This document shows, piece by piece, positions 46,581-56,035 of a DNA stretch of 64,000 bases. Below the pieces are notes generated by a model that saw nothing but the letters and a program-made list of their open reading frames with translations, did not search any database and was not told the origin of the DNA. This DNA is from Leptolyngbya sp. SIOISBB. Its GTDB lineage: Bacteria; Cyanobacteriota; Cyanobacteriia; Phormidesmidales; Phormidesmidaceae. Positions within the stretch are counted from its first letter, which is position 1, and every line of letters starts with the position of its first letter. Where the stretch lies: the NCBI GenBank assembly GCA_010671905.1, contig JAAHII010000001.1, positions 6,410,026 through 6,474,025 of the forward strand. Reading direction: 5' to 3'. A program made the translations under genes and the position numbers.

Positions 46581-47711
46581 GTGAGGCCGACAGAGAAACC
46601 GGGCGATTACGATCTCGTGAGAGTGCGTCTGAATGCATACTTGGTTGCAGGATTTCCCGATGTTAGAAACTCTAAGCCTCGGCAAGGCATATTTGACTCG
46701 ATAATTCTTTTTTTGTTTATGTTTCACGATGTTCCTGAAGATTCAATTGGTGCCCTTATTCCATGGAAACAGGTAATGCTAGATACCAACTATTCCACAC
46801 AAAAGTTGCGCGACAAGATTTCTGACTTCTTTCAAGAACATAGATATTATTGGTCTAAAGATAAGAACTTCTTATTGATGAAGTATCTTGCTCGCTTCAT
46901 AAAAGTCCGCGAGTCTTTCTCTAGCGATCTATCACTTTTCTCTGAAGCCCTGAACAAATACACCAGGTCCTTTGCTGAATCCCAAATTTCCACCCCTGAA
47001 AGTGTTGAATCCATTCTTGAAACCATCGGTAAAGATGGCTACTATCAGGGGCTGAAATTGTCCGAAGAGATTGTCGAGGAGTTTTTGGAATATGCTTTTT
47101 CCCATGCTTGCTACGCTAACCGTATAGCTGATAGCCTACCGATCCAGATCACTCCTGAGATCCTTCAGGACTGTCCGGCGATGCCTTTCAGGGTCGCCAG
47201 CTACATCAAGGATCAGGAATCTTGTCCACTGATCCAAAGTCTGGCAAAAGATCCGAAGATCTTGGCGATCGCAGAGGGCTATTTAGGCAGACCACCGGTC
47301 TACCATACAAGTGAATTACTTTGGAGCTTTCCTCATAAAGCGTCTTCTGATTATTGCTATACTCACTTCTTTCATAGTGATATCAATGACTACAGAAATA
47401 TTAAATTCTTCTTTTATTTGACCGACGTTGATGTCACCGATGGTTCACATCACTACATTAAAGGTAGTCACAAAAAACGCGCTTTTATGGATCAGCTAAA
47501 GGCGGGTATTCCATCTCCAAAAAGTGATCAAAGGCTTATTGATTATTATGGTGAAGGGACTTTTGAAGATGTCACAGGTCCTGCAGGATTTGGTTTTATC
47601 GGTGATCCTTATACTTTGCATCGTGGTAGTGATGTGGCCTCTAAGCCTCGCCTTTTCCTCCAGATTGAGTTCATGATTTCAAGCTATGACTGTTGGTACT
47701 ATAATCGGTAG
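46581..47711 (+). CDS. phytanoyl-CoA dioxygenase-like Fe(II)/2-oxoglutarate oxygenase
   Basis: 376 residues from GTG 46581; internal starts are possible. The C-terminal half is a PhyH-type jelly roll: metal ligands His265 and Asp267 in FHSDINDYR, FYLTDVDVTDGSHHYIKGSH, then the distal His347 in PYTLHRGSD and Arg357 for 2-oxoglutarate. The N-terminal 200 residues are helical and unlike the core family, perhaps a substrate domain. Such enzymes hydroxylate lipids, sugars or secondary metabolites. The gene and its upstream region are AT-richer than neighbours and have no biosynthetic partner, which suggests acquisition by transfer. Confidence 0.75.
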   Translation: MRPTEKPGDYDLVRVRLNAYLVAGFPDVRNSKPRQGIFDSIILFLFMFHDVPEDSIGALIPWKQVMLDTNYSTQKLRDKISDFFQEHRYYWSKDKNFLLMKYLARFIKVRESFSSDLSLFSEALNKYTRSFAESQISTPESVESILETIGKDGYYQGLKLSEEIVEEFLEYAFSHACYANRIADSLPIQITPEILQDCPAMPFRVASYIKDQESCPLIQSLAKDPKILAIAEGYLGRPPVYHTSELLWSFPHKASSDYCYTHFFHSDINDYRNIKFFFYLTDVDVTDGSHHYIKGSHKKRAFMDQLKAGIPSPKSDQRLIDYYGEGTFEDVTGPAGFGFIGDPYTLHRGSDVASKPRLFLQIEFMISSYDCWYYNR

Positions 47712-47888
47712 GTCTGGCTCCTTGAAAACCATCCATTGTTCCTGGCTGAGGGCCATTCACTAGTGTGGCTAAAGGATGCTACCGCGAAAGGTTTCTGACT
47801 CGTACTGTTCTAGACGCCCACTGGTAAATACTTGGCTAACAGAGTTCCTCGCATAGACTGAGATAAGTATCAGATTCGAGGATCGGGT

Positions 47889-49433
47889 GTGAGGCGAATG
47901 CGGTTCTGGATAATCTGCCTCGCAGCAGTATTTTCCTTGGGTATGCTGTTGTGGCTGGTAGATTTTGTGCTGCGGGCACAGGGCGCGATCGCGCTTTTTT
48001 CCCCACTGTTATCGCAAATATTTCTCGTCGTGGTGATCGTAGGAGCCATCGCCACTATCGGCGCCGGTGTTTACTATTTACGACCCTTTTTGCGCCCGCA
48101 ACGCCAGTCTCAACCCACTTTGCCGAAGGCCAAAACCGATGTGGCCCAGGTGGCCATCTCAGGGGTAGAACAACAGGTCGCCCAGGTTCAAGATGAAGTC
48201 GCCCGCACCGCCTTACAAGAAAAGCTGGCGTCACTGACAGCAGACTGGCAGCAGCGTGATATCCGCATTGTGTTGTTTGGCGTCGGGTCTGTCGGTAAGA
48301 CGTCTATTGTGAACGGTTTGCTGGGGGATCTGGTGGGCGCGGTGGCGGCCCCCCTTGGGACCACCAGCACTGCCGCTGCTTATCCTCTGCAAGTTGAAGG
48401 GGTCGATCAGGTCGTGTGGCTGACTGACACTCCTGGCTTGTTGGAAGCTAGCGATGTTGGTCCAGAGCGGGAGGCCCAGGTGCGCGAACTCGCTACCGAG
48501 GCAGATTTACTCCTATTCGTGGTGGATAATGATCTGCGCCAGTCAGAATACGCCCTTGCAAGATCGCTGCTGGATATGGGCAAGCGGCTCATTGTCGTGT
48601 TGAACAAAGCCGATCTATACCCAGAGGATGAATTTCAGGCCATCTTAGCCAAGGTGAGATCGCGCTTTGCCGCAACTCTCGATCCCGCTGACATCGTAGA
48701 TGTGGCGGCGAATCCTCAACCGGTACAGCTGAATACAGGCGAAATCGCGCAGATGGAGCCTGACCTGTGGCCGCTGGAACAGCGACTGACGGCAGTATTG
48801 CGGGCCGAAGGGGCAGATTTGTTAGCGGATTCTTTGCTGTTGCGATCACAGCGTCTGGGCAAAGAGGCCCGTCAACTCGTACAAAAACAGCGGCACCAAG
48901 CTGCTAATGCCGTGATTGAACGATATCAGTGGATTAACGCTGCCGTAGTTGCGGCGACACCCCTTCCCGGCATTGATTTGCTTGCCACCGCCGCGATTAA
49001 CGCGCAAATGGTGATTGAGTTAGGCAAGGTGTATCAGTTCAACCTCTCCATTGAAGAGGGCAAAGACCTTGCCTATGCCGTTGCCCGCACCCTCACGGGG
49101 CTAGGCATTGCCAAAGGGGTGCTAAACCTGCTGGCTCTAGGAATGCAAACAACCTTGCCAACCGCGATCGCGAGTCGTGGTGTGCAAGGCATTACCGCAG
49201 CGTACCTGACTCGTATTGCGGGCAAAAGCTTTATGGACTATTTCACCCAAAATCAGGACTGGGGCGATGGCGGCATTGGGGAAGTGGTGCAAAAGCAGTT
49301 TCAACTCAACCGGCGCGAACAATTTGTGCGGGAATTCATTGGCGAGGCGATCTCTCATCTGCGGGATGAAGTATCCGTGCCGCTGGAGTTGCCCCTGAAA
49401 GTGCCAGATCTGAAAGTGCCAGAAGAGCATTAA
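47889..49433 (+). CDS. membrane-anchored GTPase with C-terminal DUF697 (YcjF-like) domain
   Basis: 514 residues. Two N-terminal membrane helices at about 6-28 and 40-64, then a Ras-like G domain: Walker A GVGSVGKTS at 131-139, switch region with GTTSTAA, DTPG at 180-183, and NKAD near 241. The C-terminal 330-480 region (INAAVVAATPLPGIDLLATAAINAQMVIELGKVY) is DUF697, a hydrophobic domain found after such GTPases in cyanobacteria. Role unknown, possibly membrane remodelling or stress. Its stop overlaps the convergent 49430 gene by four bases. GTG start at 47889; ATG at 47898 is an alternative. Confidence 0.9.
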   Translation: MRRMRFWIICLAAVFSLGMLLWLVDFVLRAQGAIALFSPLLSQIFLVVVIVGAIATIGAGVYYLRPFLRPQRQSQPTLPKAKTDVAQVAISGVEQQVAQVQDEVARTALQEKLASLTADWQQRDIRIVLFGVGSVGKTSIVNGLLGDLVGAVAAPLGTTSTAAAYPLQVEGVDQVVWLTDTPGLLEASDVGPEREAQVRELATEADLLLFVVDNDLRQSEYALARSLLDMGKRLIVVLNKADLYPEDEFQAILAKVRSRFAATLDPADIVDVAANPQPVQLNTGEIAQMEPDLWPLEQRLTAVLRAEGADLLADSLLLRSQRLGKEARQLVQKQRHQAANAVIERYQWINAAVVAATPLPGIDLLATAAINAQMVIELGKVYQFNLSIEEGKDLAYAVARTLTGLGIAKGVLNLLALGMQTTLPTAIASRGVQGITAAYLTRIAGKSFMDYFTQNQDWGDGGIGEVVQKQFQLNRREQFVREFIGEAISHLRDEVSVPLELPLKVPDLKVPEEH

Positions 49434-50338
49434 GGATAAAGAGTTTGCCCATGGTTGGTACCGGCTTGCACGTAGGGGCGACCGGTCACCTCGCGCAGAG
49501 GAATGCGAGGATTTGCCAATAGGTCATGCAAATTGTTTTGCACCTGATTGCGAATGCTTTCGTCACTCCAGCCCACCCGCACCTGCAAGTTATCTAGCCC
49601 CAGGGCGTGAAAGGTATCGTCGTTAGACTGGGTTAGATCAAGATTACGGACGCCGATGTAAGCGTTGCCGATGGAGCGATCGTGGGCGGTCACCGGCGTG
49701 CCATCACGCTCCATCAGGGAATATTCGCCATAAGGTCCGGCACCGCCCTCCTCGGGTCGGATGATATAACCATCACCCACATCGCCCGTAAAGGTGTTGA
49801 AACCGGCGACAAAATTGGTGCCGTCCTCAGCCCGATAACCGACTTCGAGCGCCCCGGTGCGAAAGCGATCGCCATACTCACCCAAAATACCGATGGGGTC
49901 AAAGTCATTCTCAAAACGGACATTGACTGCCCCCACATTCAGCCCGATACCGATATTGCCCTGACTGGTGTTGTAAGTGTCGTCGTAAAAAGTGGCGTAC
50001 AGGCTAAGGCTGTTAGTGCGTTGGGTATTGTTAGCCGCCAGCGACCAATCGTACTCTTCGGGCAGCGATCGCACGCCCCCAAACCCTTGAGTAATGCCAA
50101 CCGTCACCTGACTTTCCCAGCCTGATTCTCCCGTTTCGATGTGGGACAGGGTGCGATAACCCGACCAGCTAATAAAAGACTCGAAGTTGTTGGGATTGGT
50201 GCGCACAAATGCTCCTGAGTTAAAGCCGATGCGATTACCCTGGGTGCCAAACTGATAGCTCAGACCAGCCCGCACGCCTGTGGCGATATTCGCAGCTTGG
50301 TCAACCGACAGTTGCGCAATCAAAACAGGAGCAAACAT
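49430..50338 (-). CDS. protein resembling polymorphic toxin type 23 (beta-rich)
   Basis: About 302 residues. The first 15 are hydrophobic (MFAPVLIAQLSV), perhaps a short or truncated signal. The rest is glycine- and asparagine-rich with alternating beta strands. VRFENDFDP, DRFRTGALEVGYRAE, NAYIGVRN, then VRVGWSDESIRNQVQNNLHDLL and a terminal YVQAG resemble the toxin-23 domain (FRYEND...KWRTxAVExGYK ... SRIGYSHPxVQNxVQNxxH). If that is right it is an unattached domain without delivery parts. Alternatively an outer-membrane beta protein. The next gene upstream, DUF6194, has no known link. The start is uncertain. Confidence 0.45.
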   Translation of the reverse strand: MFAPVLIAQLSVDQAANIATGVRAGLSYQFGTQGNRIGFNSGAFVRTNPNNFESFISWSGYRTLSHIETGESGWESQVTVGITQGFGGVRSLPEEYDWSLAANNTQRTNSLSLYATFYDDTYNTSQGNIGIGLNVGAVNVRFENDFDPIGILGEYGDRFRTGALEVGYRAEDGTNFVAGFNTFTGDVGDGYIIRPEEGGAGPYGEYSLMERDGTPVTAHDRSIGNAYIGVRNLDLTQSNDDTFHALGLDNLQVRVGWSDESIRNQVQNNLHDLLANPRIPLREVTGRPYVQAGTNHGQTLYP

Positions 50339-50642
50339 AAGCAAACCTTGATGCTGAATAGCTGAGTAACCGACTGGGCCAGGGCAACTGCGAAGTTTAC
50401 CGATTAGTCGATGTTCCTGAATTCAAGGACGTAGGCCGTGCCGGTAACAGTTCCGCTCCGTTGCCGCTCTATTATCGGCAAGTCGCTCCATCCCCCAAAC
50501 AACTGCTCTTTAATAATTCTCAACTCTCTGGCCCGCTCGGGACTTTCTGTTAGGCGCGTCAGGCACAGTTGCTGTGGGCTCGGAACAACACAGAGCTTTG
50601 AAACCCTGATTCAGTTAAATTTACGCTCCTAAATGCTGAGAG

Positions 50643-51104
50643 CTATTTGCGAGCTGTTTTCTTGTCAAATTTCTCGATGGCTTGGGCATACGCTGTTCGC
50701 AAGAGAGGCCAGAGTTGTCCGAGCGTGTTTTCCGTCGGCGACAAAATCTGCACCCAACCCATCCAGGCATAAACAGGATGGGGAGTCAGTTCATTTAACA
50801 AGGTGAAATCATGGCCGGTTGATACGATCCCTCCTTTGGTTGGGCGCGGTGGTTTTTCTCCAAACAAGCTGATGTAAGTCTTAGAGGGGAGTCCGATCCC
50901 TAGCCGAAATACGGCTTCCCGGTTGAGGTTTGAGGCCTGATCATGCTCACCGTCTTTTTCTTTGAGCGTGCAGAAGTAGATACCATTGGGCAGCTTTTTC
51001 TCAGGGTTGTAGAACAGTGAAGTTTCTCCCCAGGTCGATTTTGGGACAACACCGGAAAACTCGGTACAGATTCTGCTAACCACTGCCTCTGGGCTCATGC
51101 TCAT
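50643..51104 (-). CDS. DUF6194 family protein
   Basis: 153 residues. The family pattern is clear: VVSRICTEFSGVV, WGETSLFYNP, then an N-L-N-R-E-A-V-F-R-L-G-I-G block near 62, and TPHPVYAWMGWVQILSPTENT near 105. Soluble, function unknown; the fold resembles small luciferase-like or YjbR-type proteins by layout, which is only an impression. It sits 69 bases past the histidine kinase stop on the same strand and may be read from it. Confidence 0.8.
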   Translation of the reverse strand: MSMSPEAVVSRICTEFSGVVPKSTWGETSLFYNPEKKLPNGIYFCTLKEKDGEHDQASNLNREAVFRLGIGLPSKTYISLFGEKPPRPTKGGIVSTGHDFTLLNELTPHPVYAWMGWVQILSPTENTLGQLWPLLRTAYAQAIEKFDKKTARK

Positions 51105-51173
51105 GGGATGGTTGGTGGTACTGAGGGACCAATAGCCTGTCTGTGTCTAAAGTTCATGGGATGACTGGGATAC

Positions 51174-52607
51174 TCAGCCGTGACTGGCCACTGCAGTGGG
51201 CGTACGAGGTTTGAGGGATTCAGGGTGAAGCGGTAATCGAATTTTGACCTCGGTGCCTTGCTGGGATTGGCTCTGGATTTGGATGTCGCCCCCGTGATTT
51301 TCGACAATGACTTTAGCGATCGCTAGACCCAGCCCTGACCCACCGACGGCAGAGCGCTGACGTGAGGGATCAGCCCGATAAAAACGATCAAAAATATGCG
51401 GTAAGGCCTCTTCGGGAATACCTCCGCCATTGTCTTTGATAGTGACGTCAATGGTGGGCTGATTTTGTAGTTTGCCCGCTTCTAGCATGATTTCGATACG
51501 GCCATCGTCAGGGGTGTATTGCAGGCTGTTACTGATAATGTTGGTAAACAGGCGCACCAGTTGATCGGCGTCCCCTTCCACTATCCAGTTGGGCGATGGG
51601 GCATGGGGCAGCGTCTGGTCGCGAGCCAGAGCGATCAAGGCCAGTTCACAAGCCTCACAGTCCAGCTGAATGTGCTTGTGATCGGCGATCGCGGCTTGTT
51701 CTTCAATCACGTCAGTCAACAGCATTGAGACATCGACGGGTGTGGCCTCAAAGGGCGCAAGTCCACCCTCTTGCCGCGCGAGAAACAACAAGTCATCCAC
51801 CAACCGGCCCAACCGTCGGGTCAGCCGTTCAATGACTTGCAGTTGCTGCTGTTGAGCGGCAGCATCCGGTTCCGGGTCAGCCAGCGCTACCTGGGCGTTG
51901 GTTTGAATCACCGCGATTGGATTGCGCAACTCATGGGAAGCGTCGGCAGTGAATTGTTTAAGCTGCTGGTAAGACTCCCGGACGGGGGCGATCGCAATGC
52001 CAGACAAGAGCCAGCCAATGGTCGCCACGGCGGAAATCATGAGGCTGAGGCCCAGCATGAGATCTTGCAAGAACTGGCGACTCGGCTTCGTGACCTCAAA
52101 CCAGGGGTGACTCACGCGCAAATAGCCCAAAATTTGGTTGCCTGACACGATGCGATCCGTCACCTGACGCACCACATGCTCGTTGTCGATGGGGACAGTT
52201 TTACCTTCAGGATTCACTTTGACGGGCAAATCTAAGGGCTCCGACAGGGTTGACCAGAGGAGTTCTCCCGTTGGACTAAACCATTCCAAATCGATGTGGT
52301 CATCCTCTGTGGTCGTGGCGTTATCGCGAAAGCTCGCTTCAACATTGACCTGCAGCGAGGGGGCGACCTTGCCCATGGTGGTCAATACCTGCTCGCCGAG
52401 CGCTCCTCCCGGTTCAATGACCAGCGATCGCTGCACAATTTCCACGACATGATTGAGGGTGTCATCAACGCGTTCGACTAGGGTGGTGCGCACGTACCAG
52501 TAAACGCCACTGGCAAACAGCAGCAGCACAATCGCTGTGACGGTGGTATACCACAGGGCCAAGCGGCGGCGGGTCATTTGAAACATCGCAGTCTGAGGAG
52601 CGGTCAT
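51174..52607 (-). CDS. sensor histidine kinase (RppB/NrsS-like)
   Basis: 477 residues. Membrane helices at about 14-37 and 184-206 enclose a periplasmic sensor of about 145 residues. Then HisKA with H-box FTADASHELRNPIAVIQT near 228, N-box NIISNSLQYTP, G1 DNGGGIPEEALPHIFDRFYRAD, and G2 GGSGLGLAIAK. There is no clear HAMP linker. The periplasmic region and H-box resemble the cyanobacterial RppB/NrsS kinases that respond to redox or nickel; I do not assign the symbol. The partner response regulator is normally upstream; here the upstream gene is LD-carboxypeptidase, so the kinase is an orphan locally. Confidence 0.9.
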   Translation of the reverse strand: MTAPQTAMFQMTRRRLALWYTTVTAIVLLLFASGVYWYVRTTLVERVDDTLNHVVEIVQRSLVIEPGGALGEQVLTTMGKVAPSLQVNVEASFRDNATTTEDDHIDLEWFSPTGELLWSTLSEPLDLPVKVNPEGKTVPIDNEHVVRQVTDRIVSGNQILGYLRVSHPWFEVTKPSRQFLQDLMLGLSLMISAVATIGWLLSGIAIAPVRESYQQLKQFTADASHELRNPIAVIQTNAQVALADPEPDAAAQQQQLQVIERLTRRLGRLVDDLLFLARQEGGLAPFEATPVDVSMLLTDVIEEQAAIADHKHIQLDCEACELALIALARDQTLPHAPSPNWIVEGDADQLVRLFTNIISNSLQYTPDDGRIEIMLEAGKLQNQPTIDVTIKDNGGGIPEEALPHIFDRFYRADPSRQRSAVGGSGLGLAIAKVIVENHGGDIQIQSQSQQGTEVKIRLPLHPESLKPRTPTAVASHG

Positions 52608-52815
52608 GAGGGCAGGTGTGAAGGGGGGGATGGGTTGGGGGGTAGTTGGGTGATTGGGTAATTGGGTGTGAGGGTGGTTATGCTAGTTCTCCAAAATAAA
52701 GCTACAGATTTTAATGGAGGGCGATGGGGGCAAGGGGGCGATGGGGAAAGGATGGGTAGCTGTAGCTAGATTTTAGAGAATCGGTATTACTCTGATTGAG
52801 ATCACGTCCCTAAAC
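52608..52815. other. G-rich short-motif stretch upstream of the kinase
   Basis: Between 52620 and 52680 the plus strand repeats GGGTGATTGGGTAATTGGGTG-like units (TTGGGT phased every 7-8 bases). Low-complexity repeats of this kind are frequent in cyanobacteria. No gene. Confidence 0.5.
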
Positions 52816-53739
52816 TTATGGCGATGAGGAAGCATGCTTCCCAGACGGTGGGTGAATTGTTAGGGTACCGATGTCACCATCGAGGGTAGCAGCAACACCG
52901 ACGGGCAGCGCGGCATTGACGCCATCATGGCCAAAGGGCAGCGCCGCCACGATAGGGATGCCCAGATCGCCAAGGCGATCGCGCAACACTTCCGCAACGG
53001 TGAAACTGGGCACATTATCGGGTGGATCGCAGCGGCTAAACCGGCCCAGGGCAATCCCTCCGAGCTGGGATAATTTGCCCAACATACGCCAATGAGTCAA
53101 CATGCGATCGAGTCGATAAGGGGCTTCCGTCACATCTTCTAGCGCCAAAATAGCTCCCTGTAGATTCGGTTCATGGGCGGTACCCAGCAGGTGGGTGGCC
53201 ACGGTCAAGTTGGCGGGCAGCAGCGGTCCTGTAACTCGTCCCGCTCGCCAACTCTGACCCGACAGCGGCGGCAAGGCGCGCCCCGCGACCCAATCAAACA
53301 AGCGCTGACGCGACCAGTCCGGTTCGTTTCCGAGGGTTGTTAGTAGCGGCCCGTGGACACCTGACACCCCTCGTGTGCCAAGACTCCACAACAAACTGGT
53401 GATGTCTGAAAAGCCAATCAGCCACTTGGGCGACCCCGATGGCCATTGCCAAGATTCCAGCAGGCGGGTGCCACCAAAGCCCCCGCGCGCGCAAAGAATG
53501 CCTCGACAGGCCGGATCCTGCCAGGCGGTTAACAACTGTTGTCGGCGGTGCTCATCAGTTCCCGCGAGATATCCCCAACGGTCATCAAAGCCGGGTGTGA
53601 GCTTGACGCGATAGCCTTGGTCTTCCCATAGAGCCAGACTGGTCTGTAAGGCGGCCAGTTCGCGCAGCGCGCCACTGGGGGCAATCACGTGTAGCTCATC
53701 ACCAGATTTTAAAGGGGGTGGGCAGGTACAGGCGAGCAT
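52816..53739 (-). CDS. LD-carboxypeptidase, peptidase family S66
   Basis: 307 residues, normal for S66. The N-terminal domain has IAPSGAL and RGGFGGTRLL; the nucleophile Ser lies in the GFSDIT motif near 110, the catalytic Glu in LALEDVTEAPYRL near 206, and His in LPFGHDGVNAALPVGV near 275. The family removes the terminal D-Ala from tetrapeptide stems during murein recycling, or cleaves microcin C. Cytoplasmic, no signal peptide. Same strand as the 53816 gene. Confidence 0.92.
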   Translation of the reverse strand: MLACTCPPPLKSGDELHVIAPSGALRELAALQTSLALWEDQGYRVKLTPGFDDRWGYLAGTDEHRRQQLLTAWQDPACRGILCARGGFGGTRLLESWQWPSGSPKWLIGFSDITSLLWSLGTRGVSGVHGPLLTTLGNEPDWSRQRLFDWVAGRALPPLSGQSWRAGRVTGPLLPANLTVATHLLGTAHEPNLQGAILALEDVTEAPYRLDRMLTHWRMLGKLSQLGGIALGRFSRCDPPDNVPSFTVAEVLRDRLGDLGIPIVAALPFGHDGVNAALPVGVAATLDGDIGTLTIHPPSGKHASSSP

Positions 53740-53815
53740 GAATCACCACAGAGAACAATAATTAGACCGCTGATGGGCGATCGCCCTAGCCCTCAACGAC
53801 GACTGGATACCCCGA

Positions 53816-54409
53816 TCACCCAAGATTTCGGCCACCGATGGGGATTGGTGGTCGCGCTGTAACGACTCTCGTTGCCGTTGGCGTCTGGTCCGTCCGTCGC
53901 ATAAAGGCGAGATAAGCACTTAATAGGGTCCAACTGACGGCGGGAGTTTCTCCTTGCGGGGCACATTCATCCCGCAAAAATGTCTCACCGGCGGCCGTTA
54001 GCCAGATTTCGCCGAGATGCTGCTGGGTGATACGGATGAGCCCTTGTTGAGCTAAACCGGCAATTAAGGCCTGACGTTGATCCGTCGGCACCTTGTGGCA
54101 AATCTGGTCGGGGTGGATGCTGCGATCGCGGCAAGATTGCAGCACATACTTTTCATCCGGAGTCACCGGCAACACTGAGGTATCTAGTTGCAGCAGCGTG
54201 CGTCCAGTGGTAGCAATGCCAAAGCGCGTCACGATCACCTCAAAGTCAACGAATCCTCTGTCTTGCAGTTGTTGCCACAATCGATCACGGCGGGTCGCTG
54301 ACAATTGCGGTAGGGGCGGCGACCCTACCGCAGTGGCAGCCCGATAGTTGGGGTAGCACAGCAGCCACAATAGGCATTGCAACTCAGTTGGGGGTAATTG
54401 CAAAGGCAC
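53816..54409 (-). CDS. conserved hypothetical protein, winged-helix-like
   Basis: 197 residues from a GTG start. The N-terminus (LPPTELQCLLWLLC) and repeated L-x-x-RGFVDFEV, RFGIATTGRTLLQLD, and LAQQGLIRITQQHLGEIWLTAAGETFL stretches look like two tandem winged-helix units ending with a wing (ITxxxLGEIWLTxAG). Soluble and of a length seen in cyanobacterial hypotheticals. A DNA-binding role is inference. Next to the LD-carboxypeptidase gene, 76 bases apart. Confidence 0.65.
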   Translation of the reverse strand: MPLQLPPTELQCLLWLLCYPNYRAATAVGSPPLPQLSATRRDRLWQQLQDRGFVDFEVIVTRFGIATTGRTLLQLDTSVLPVTPDEKYVLQSCRDRSIHPDQICHKVPTDQRQALIAGLAQQGLIRITQQHLGEIWLTAAGETFLRDECAPQGETPAVSWTLLSAYLAFMRRTDQTPTATRVVTARPPIPIGGRNLG

Positions 54410-55171
54410 AGGCTAGCGATCATAGAACAAATATCGCTTAGTCTAGCGAAAGTCGACTGCTCCGCAGACAACAATCCATGAAGTTGCCGACAGGCTGTTC
54501 GACTCGGTGCCATAAATTTTTTGCAGGAGGTGACGGACTGGAATGATGAACCCTAAACACTAGGGCCTGTCATTATTTAGCAGCCAAATTCTTTTAGCAA
54601 AGGAACGACAGCCCCTAGCCTGTGGAGTGAATGCGGGCGCGGTCATGGTTGCTCCCAAAGACTTCTAGGATTAATTGATGACGCATCCTAAGCAGAATCA
54701 CAAACATTTATCATTTAACGCAAAGTTCATAGCCCTTTCTGGGCATTAGATATAATAAGTAGCTGCAATATGGAAGAGATGTTTGACCAGATACCCCACA
54801 GGACAACGTTCAGAGTTCAGAAAGCAAGGCCTGAATGATTTTGAAGTTCAACAATCTGCACCGTTCTCACCCATCGGCAGATTGCTCTAGATTGGCTGGC
54901 TCAATGTACTGTAATTGGCTCAATTCTCTGATTTCATCCTGTGAGAGATTCTGACCCAACGTTTTTGGTTATGCTCTTACCGTGTTTTTTTATTGTGCCC
55001 TTGCCGTAATTTTGCTGCTGTTTTTCAAGGAACCTGGCTGATAAGCTCGTTCAACATTTATTAAGCCTGACGATTGACTGAGTCCTTCACAAACACCTTG
55101 ATGTGGTTTGCTTTCCCTCAAAGTCCGACTCTCCGTCTTCTAATAACCGCTCGATCGCTTCTAAAACTTTA
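54410..55171. other. 762-bp gap with an R1 copy
   Basis: R1g lies at 54560-54691. The remaining stretch to the diguanylate cyclase gene is AT-rich and has short frames only. It likely holds the promoters of the genes on both sides. Confidence 0.5.
54560..54691 (+). repeat. R1g: full copy of dispersed repeat R1
   Basis: Begins CTAGGGCCTGTCATTATT and ends GATGACGCATCCTAAG, so the edges are CTAG and CTAA, which both fit a YTAR target. The left half is more diverged than in R1d. Confidence 0.8.
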
Positions 55172-56035
55172 ATGAGTGGCAGTATTTCTTCTGGAATTCC
55201 AGAAGCAGTGGCGACTTTTTTACCACTGCTAGAGCAAGTGGGTGAAGGCATTCAAATCTTTGATGCCCAAGGGTGCCTGCTCTACGCCAATGAAGTCGCT
55301 GCACAGAGCTTTGGATTCGAGACCTCACAAACCTTTCTCACCGCTCATCAGGGACAGTTTGGGGGGTCGGAGATCGTGGCCCTGAATAATCCGGCAGGGG
55401 ATTCTCTAACCCCGGCCGAATATCCCTGTGTGCAAGCGCTAAAGGGCAAAAAGGTCAGTGAACAAATCCTCCATTTCATGGATTATCAGCGCCGCGATCG
55501 CTGCCTGGCGATGCGAGCACTGCCCTTGCGGGATGACACCGGCACAGTGCAATATGCAGCGGTGCTGAGCCGCGACCTGACCGACTTACAAGCAACCACA
55601 CAATCGTTAGAGCAAAAAAATCAACAGCTATATCAAATTGTCGATGTGCTGCCGAGTTCAGTCGCCTGTTTAGATCCGCAAGAGTGCCACGTTTATGCGA
55701 ATCAGACTTATCTCAAAGCCTTTCGAGTAACGGCAGACGAACTGCCCGGTAGCACTCTACAATCGGTTGTCGGGCCGGTGATCTACCAGCAATTGCGCCA
55801 ACCTCTGCAGCGAGCCTTTAGCGGTGAAGTGGCCGATGTCTGCTTGCCGATCAAGGGGTTACGGCCGCGATTACAGTACGAACGAGTCAGCATCATCCCG
55901 CAGCTTGAAGGGCAAGTTATTGCCGGCGTTTATTTAATCCTGAACCAGATTGCTGCCCACAAGCACACTGACGATTTGCTGCAGACTGAGACTGACTTTT
56001 TTCGCCATTCTCTTGAAGCCGCCTCTGTGGGTACG
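55172..56035 (+). pseudogene. PAS-domain diguanylate cyclase, 5' part, split by an ISAs1-family element
   Basis: From ATG 55172 (GTG at 55103 also in frame). The first PAS-like domain (about 10-125) has FLPLLEQVGEGIQIFDAQGCLLYAN; the second (about 150-260) has LYQIVDVLPSSVACLDPQECHVYANQTYLKAF. The frame then enters a third PAS (ASVGT) and meets the IS after 288 codons. Beyond the IS the protein resumes exactly in frame if the 10-bp duplication is counted once: 864 plus 1419 bases give 760 residues. Translation through the insertion adds a few residues and stops, so this half would be a truncated PAS protein. Confidence 0.9.
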
